This document shows positions 60,930-64,000 of a stretch of DNA of 64,000 bases, in pieces (within the stretch, counting starts at the first letter, position 1; each line of letters starts with the position of its first letter). The translations under genes and the position numbers were made by a program. Where the stretch lies: contig CAWFEX010000015.1 of assembly GCA_963814955.1 (NCBI GenBank), forward strand, positions 620,001-684,000, in the 5' to 3' direction. The notes beneath the pieces were generated by a model. It searched no databases, was not told the DNA's origin, and worked only from the letters and a program-made list of their open reading frames with translations. This stretch comes from DATCJA01 sp963814955 (GTDB taxonomy: Bacteria; Acidobacteriota; Vicinamibacteria; Vicinamibacterales; UBA2999).

Positions 60930-61082
60930 ATGATTCGTAAACTGAAGTCAGGCGAATACCGGCTGTATTCCCGGAAGGTCGATCGAAAAACCGGCAGGCG
61001 ACGCAATCTGGGCACTTTCGGGACACGATCGGCGGCCGAAAAGCACGAACGCGCGATTCAGGTGTTCAAGCGCCGCGGATGA
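60930..61082 (+). CDS. 50-aa basic protein resembling an integrase arm-binding domain
   Basis: ATG at 60930 with GAGGAGG 4-5 nt upstream. 'MIRKLKSGEYRLYSRKVDRK', 'TGRRRNLGTFGTRSAAEKHERAIQVFKRRG': three short strands and a helix, as in the AP2-like/arm DNA-binding domain at the N-terminus of tyrosine recombinases (the 'GxYRLYSRKxDxKTGxRRxLGTFxTxxxAxxHE' pattern). Stand-alone copies are common in bacteria and are annotated as hypothetical. It lies 12 nt before the PAS kinase gene and may be co-transcribed with it. Confidence 0.7.
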   Translation: MIRKLKSGEYRLYSRKVDRKTGRRRNLGTFGTRSAAEKHERAIQVFKRRG

Positions 61083-61094
61083 TCGCCGCCACGA

Positions 61095-62972
61095 GTGTCG
61101 CAATTCATCGCGAAACGTTGGCATCCTCACCGCCAGAGGCTAGACTCCGTTCTGCCCGTGCAGCTCTATCGCGGTCTCGTCGAGTCCTCGCCGGACGGCA
61201 TTCTCGTCGTCAATAGCGGCCTGATCTCATATGTGAACCCGGCAGCGGCCGGTCTTTTCGGAACCGAGACACCCGACCATCTGCTGGGGCGCTCGCTCTT
61301 GGAGTTCCTGGATCCAGAAAGCCAGAAGGACGTCGCCGAGCAACTGCTGAGCTGGCAGGACCGCGGGCCGGCAGCGTCCATCGACGCACGGATCGTCCGT
61401 CTCGACGGAGAGGTTCGCGACATCAGTATGGCGGGCGCACCAATGCCACCCGACGGCGATGCCGCGGTCCAGGTCGTGGTGAGAGACATCAGCGAAAGGA
61501 AGCAGGCAGAGCGCCTCCTGCGTGAAAGTGAAGAACGTCTCGCGCTGGCGGTCGCCGGCGGCCAGGAAGGTGTCTGGGACTGGAACCTCGAAACGAACGC
61601 CGTCGTGTATTCGCCGCGGTGGAAGCAGATGCTCGGGTATTCGGATGAGGAGATCGAGCCGCATGTCGGCGCATGGGAACGCCTGGTCCATCCTGACGAC
61701 AGGTCGCGGGCCGACGTCGCCCACGATAGCGTGGCCCGTGGCAGTCGCGCGACCTACGAAGCGGAATTCCGCCTTCGTCATAAGGATGGACACTACGTCC
61801 ATGTTCTTTCGCGCGGCTTTCCCGTACGGCGTGAACCCGGTGCACCCGTCATTCGCATTGTCGGAACCCACCTCGATCTCTCCGAACAGAAGCGGGCCGA
61901 AGCAGCGCTGCGGGAGAACGAGGAGCGGCTCAAGCTGGCGTTTGCGGGCGCTCAGGAAGGAGTCTGGGACTGGAATCTCGAGACAGGCGCGGTGGTGTAC
62001 TCGCTGCGATGGAAAGAGATGCTCGGCTACGCCGACCATGAGGTTGAGGCGCACGTCAGCGCGTGGGAACGGCTGCTCCACCCCGACGATGTAGCGCGCG
62101 CGCACCAGGTCAACGAGAGCGTGAAGCAGGGCGCGGCCACTTACGAAGGAGAGTTCCGCCTGCTCCATAAAGAGGGCCACTACGTCCATGTTCTGTCGCG
62201 CGGATATCCCGTCCGCCGCGAGCCCGGCGGCCCTGTGGTCCGCATCGTCGGAACCCACTTCGATCTGACCGCACGGAAGCGTGCCGAAGCCGAACGGACG
62301 CGCAGCGAGCTCCTCACCCGCCTGGTGTTCGCGCAAGAGGAAGAGCGACGGCGAATCGGGCGCGAGATGCACGATCAATTCGGAGAACAGCTGACGGCGC
62401 TCGCCCATCGGATTCGCATGCTCAAAGACGTGTGCGGCGATCGCGACGACTGGCGGAGGCACGTCGAATCCGTCGAAACCATCGCCCAGCAGATCGACCG
62501 GGACGTCGATCATCTCGTGTGGGAGCTGCGTCCGACCGCGCTCGACGATCTGGGTCTGCGTGCCGCTGTCGAGAATTACGTGCAGAACTGGTCGAGCCGT
62601 GTGGGCATCGCCGCAACGCTGCACATGCACGGGCTGCTCGAAGATCGACTTTCCCCCGACGCCGAGACGGCGCTGTATCGGATCGCACAGGAGGCACTGA
62701 CGAACGTGGCGAAGCACGCAAAGGCCGCGAATGTCGGCGTCATTCTCGAGCGCACCCCAGATTACGTGCTCTTGATCATCGAAGACGACGGCGTTGGATT
62801 CGATCCCGGCACGGCCGACGAGAAGGGACAGGGGTTCGGTCTGGTGGGTATGCAGGAGCGCGCCGGCCTCGTGGGCGCGACACTGGAAATCGAGTCCTCC
62901 GCCGGCAACGGCACCACCGTCTTCGTGCGGATGGATGCCCCGCGCGGAACGCCCACTCCCGATCATGTCTGA
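61095..62972 (+). CDS. PAS-domain sensor histidine kinase (HisKA_3 type)
   Basis: 625 aa from a GTG at 61095; a later GTG at 61158 is possible. PAS 1 ('LVESSPDGILVVNSGLISYVNPAAAGLFG', residues 29-135). Then two PAS_3 domains in tandem that are near-duplicates: each has 'QEGVWDWNLETxAVVYSxRWKxMLGY' and 'HKxGHYVHVLSRGxPVRREPG' (about residues 150-270 and 275-395). HisKA_3 'RRRIGREMHDQFGEQLTAL' with the phosphorylated His, N box 'IAQEALTNVAKHAKAANVGV', G boxes 'DDGVGFDPG' and 'GFGLVGMQERAGLVGATL'. Soluble NarX/UhpB-like kinase; partner is the overlapping regulator gene. Confidence 0.93.
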   Translation: MSQFIAKRWHPHRQRLDSVLPVQLYRGLVESSPDGILVVNSGLISYVNPAAAGLFGTETPDHLLGRSLLEFLDPESQKDVAEQLLSWQDRGPAASIDARIVRLDGEVRDISMAGAPMPPDGDAAVQVVVRDISERKQAERLLRESEERLALAVAGGQEGVWDWNLETNAVVYSPRWKQMLGYSDEEIEPHVGAWERLVHPDDRSRADVAHDSVARGSRATYEAEFRLRHKDGHYVHVLSRGFPVRREPGAPVIRIVGTHLDLSEQKRAEAALRENEERLKLAFAGAQEGVWDWNLETGAVVYSLRWKEMLGYADHEVEAHVSAWERLLHPDDVARAHQVNESVKQGAATYEGEFRLLHKEGHYVHVLSRGYPVRREPGGPVVRIVGTHFDLTARKRAEAERTRSELLTRLVFAQEEERRRIGREMHDQFGEQLTALAHRIRMLKDVCGDRDDWRRHVESVETIAQQIDRDVDHLVWELRPTALDDLGLRAAVENYVQNWSSRVGIAATLHMHGLLEDRLSPDAETALYRIAQEALTNVAKHAKAANVGVILERTPDYVLLIIEDDGVGFDPGTADEKGQGFGLVGMQERAGLVGATLEIESSAGNGTTVFVRMDAPRGTPTPDHV

Positions 62973-63627
62973 ACGCGCGGTCCCGCTGCGGATTCTTCTC
63001 GCCGACGATCACGTGACCATGCGCCATGGGCTCAAGCTGCTCATCGACAGTCAGGCCGACATGAAGGTGGTGTCGGAAGCAAGCGACGGCGAGGCCGCCA
63101 TCCAGAACGCCATCGCTCTGAAGCCGGACGTCGTCGTCATGGACATTTCAATGCCGGGAATGAATGGACTGGCGGCCACCCGGGCGCTGAAACAGCAGCA
63201 ACCCGCCACTGCAATCGTGACACTCACCAGGCACGGCGATGATGCCTACGTTCAGGAGCTGCTGCGGGCGGGTGTATCGGGCTATGTGCTGAAGCAGAGC
63301 GCCCCGAACGAACTGCTCCAGGCGATTCGAGCCGCCGCCGCCGGCGGCCAGTACCTCGACTCCGCGCTGACCGCGCGCGTCACGGCGCGCGCCATTGGAC
63401 GGGCAGACAAAGTCAAGAAAGGTGGAGCGGCGCTCAGTGAGCGGGAATCGGACGTGCTGCGGCTGATTGCATCCGGCTACAGCAACAAGGAGATTGCCGG
63501 TCAGCTCTCACTGAGCGTCAAGACGGTCGAAGCCCACAAGGCGAACGCAGTGCGCAAGCTGGGGCTGAGCGGACGGATCGACATCGTGAAATACGCCCTT
63601 CTGCAAGGGTGGCTGAACAAGACGTAA
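62965..63627 (+). CDS. NarL/FixJ-family response regulator
   Basis: ATG at 62965, overlapping the kinase stop by 8 nt. 220 aa. Receiver: 'RILLADDHVTMRHGLKLLID', phospho-Asp in 'DVVVMDISMPGMNGLAATR', conserved T/S and Lys in 'AIVTLTRHGDDAYVQELLRAG' and 'GYVLKQSAPNELLQAI'. LuxR-type helix-turn-helix: 'LSERESDVLRLIASGYSNKEIAGQLSLSVKTVEAHKANAVRKLGL'. Transcriptional regulator phosphorylated by the linked PAS kinase. Target genes unknown; it may control the Hsp20/DUF6496 stress block upstream. Confidence 0.95.
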   Translation: MSERAVPLRILLADDHVTMRHGLKLLIDSQADMKVVSEASDGEAAIQNAIALKPDVVVMDISMPGMNGLAATRALKQQQPATAIVTLTRHGDDAYVQELLRAGVSGYVLKQSAPNELLQAIRAAAAGGQYLDSALTARVTARAIGRADKVKKGGAALSERESDVLRLIASGYSNKEIAGQLSLSVKTVEAHKANAVRKLGLSGRIDIVKYALLQGWLNKT

Positions 63628-63632
63628 TCGAG

Positions 63633-63672
63633 GGGGTCAGACCCGGGGTCTGACCCCGGGTCTGACCCCAGA
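63633..63672. repeat. ggggtcagacccc-type inverted repeat
   Basis: GGGGTCAGACC, then GGTCTGACCCC, then a third gggtctgacccc unit form alternative strong hairpins just after the regulator stop. This palindrome is a widespread intergenic repeat in GC-rich bacteria. A role as terminator is plausible, but there is no T-tract. Confidence 0.65.
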
Positions 63673-63801
63673 ACCTGGCACTAGGGATTTTCCCTACCCG
63701 TTCCCCACGTTCTTCCCGATAGCCGGCGCCGTGACACAGGCGTAGAGTCACAAGCACTCCCCCCACCCCTCTCTCGTCGCGGGAAAAAAGGAGGCACGTC
63801 C

Positions 63802-64000
63802 ATGGGGTCCGGCTCGAACGCTGTCGTTGACTGGCGTCTCGCACGAGAAACACATCGAGACCTCCAGATCGTAGGGCGACAGCGAACGAATCTCCTGTTG
63901 ATGGGCGCGCCCGGCGCAACCGGCCTCGTCCTCGAAATGTTGGGGCTCGATCTGCGCGAGCCGGTTCTGACGTGGCGGCCCGGTCAGCCGCTCGTGCTTC
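63802..64000 (+). CDS. N-terminal part of an unidentified protein (runs off the window)
   Basis: ATG at 63802 with AAAGGAGG upstream. The 66 visible residues include 'RETHRDLQIVGRQRTNLLLM', then GAPGATGLVLEML, then 'LREPVLTWRPGQPLVL'. The 'LLLxGxxxAtxxxLexLxxdLrxPvxtWxPGxPLxLP' pattern recalls the N-terminal region of acidobacterial sigma-54-type/AAA regulators, but the ATPase domain would lie outside the window. Tentative. Confidence 0.5.
   Translation, partial: MGSGSNAVVDWRLARETHRDLQIVGRQRTNLLLMGAPGATGLVLEMLGLDLREPVLTWRPGQPLVL

Noticed and set aside
61227..62966. A 579-aa open frame on the minus strand
   Set aside because: It is fully antisense to the PAS histidine kinase, has shadow composition and no domain; GC-rich third positions keep such antisense frames open.

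Overview
The window is about 64 kb of GC-rich bacterial chromosome. The organism is most likely a soil Acidobacteriota of the Vicinamibacteria type. Pointers are secreted proteins beginning with Pro/Gly-rich 'GRPDLSGVW'-type regions, a DUF6152 protein, DUF5916 and PD40 beta-propeller proteins, a PD40-tailed Ser/Thr kinase paired with an ECF sigma factor, and hairpin and heptamer intergenic repeats. This placement is inference from gene families.

Layout. (1) 1-3.1 kb: the end of a CapA-like gene and a minus-strand run of four secreted proteins. (2) 3.2-39.4 kb: an array of accessory modules stacked against one intact tRNA-Asn(GTT) gene at 39356-39430 (minus). Three exact 45-nt copies of the tRNA 3' end (4510, 9210, 26246) and two poorer ones (3228, 4411) divide the array. 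Modules II (9.2-26.2 kb) and III (26.2-39.4 kb) share about 105 bp at the left end and about 240 bp at the right end, so they are sister integrative elements with different cargo. Integrase and excisionase-like remnants are present but broken. Cargo includes relE/phd and hicAB toxin-antitoxin pairs, a tight operon of three micro-ORFs plus a GHKL ATPase, a universal stress protein, TonB, a molybdopterin oxidoreductase, a lincosamide nucleotidyltransferase relic, ECF-STPK, two PD40 proteins, SelO, and a redox/Fe-S operon (bacilliredoxin, Rieske-like, Mrp-DUF971, Nfu). An IS3-family element splits a metallo-hydrolase gene.

(3) 39.4-51 kb: core chromosome on the minus strand. A lysine/diaminopimelate run (asd, lysC, dapB, dapA, an M20 peptidase that may be DapE) is followed by the SRP RNA, dnaX, ybaB, recR and a DUF4203 membrane protein. 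(4) 51-64 kb: msrB, a secreted cytochrome c/propeller protein, small membrane proteins, and a stress-signalling block with three histidine kinases, a DUF6496 basic protein, Hsp20, and a PAS kinase overlapping its NarL-type regulator.

Many genes between 9 and 42 kb, plus asd at 50 kb, are interrupted by single-base frameshifts while both halves stay well conserved. Some of this is probably decay of island genes. The break in asd, an essential-pathway gene, suggests that part of it is sequencing or assembly error. Affected genes are flagged individually.
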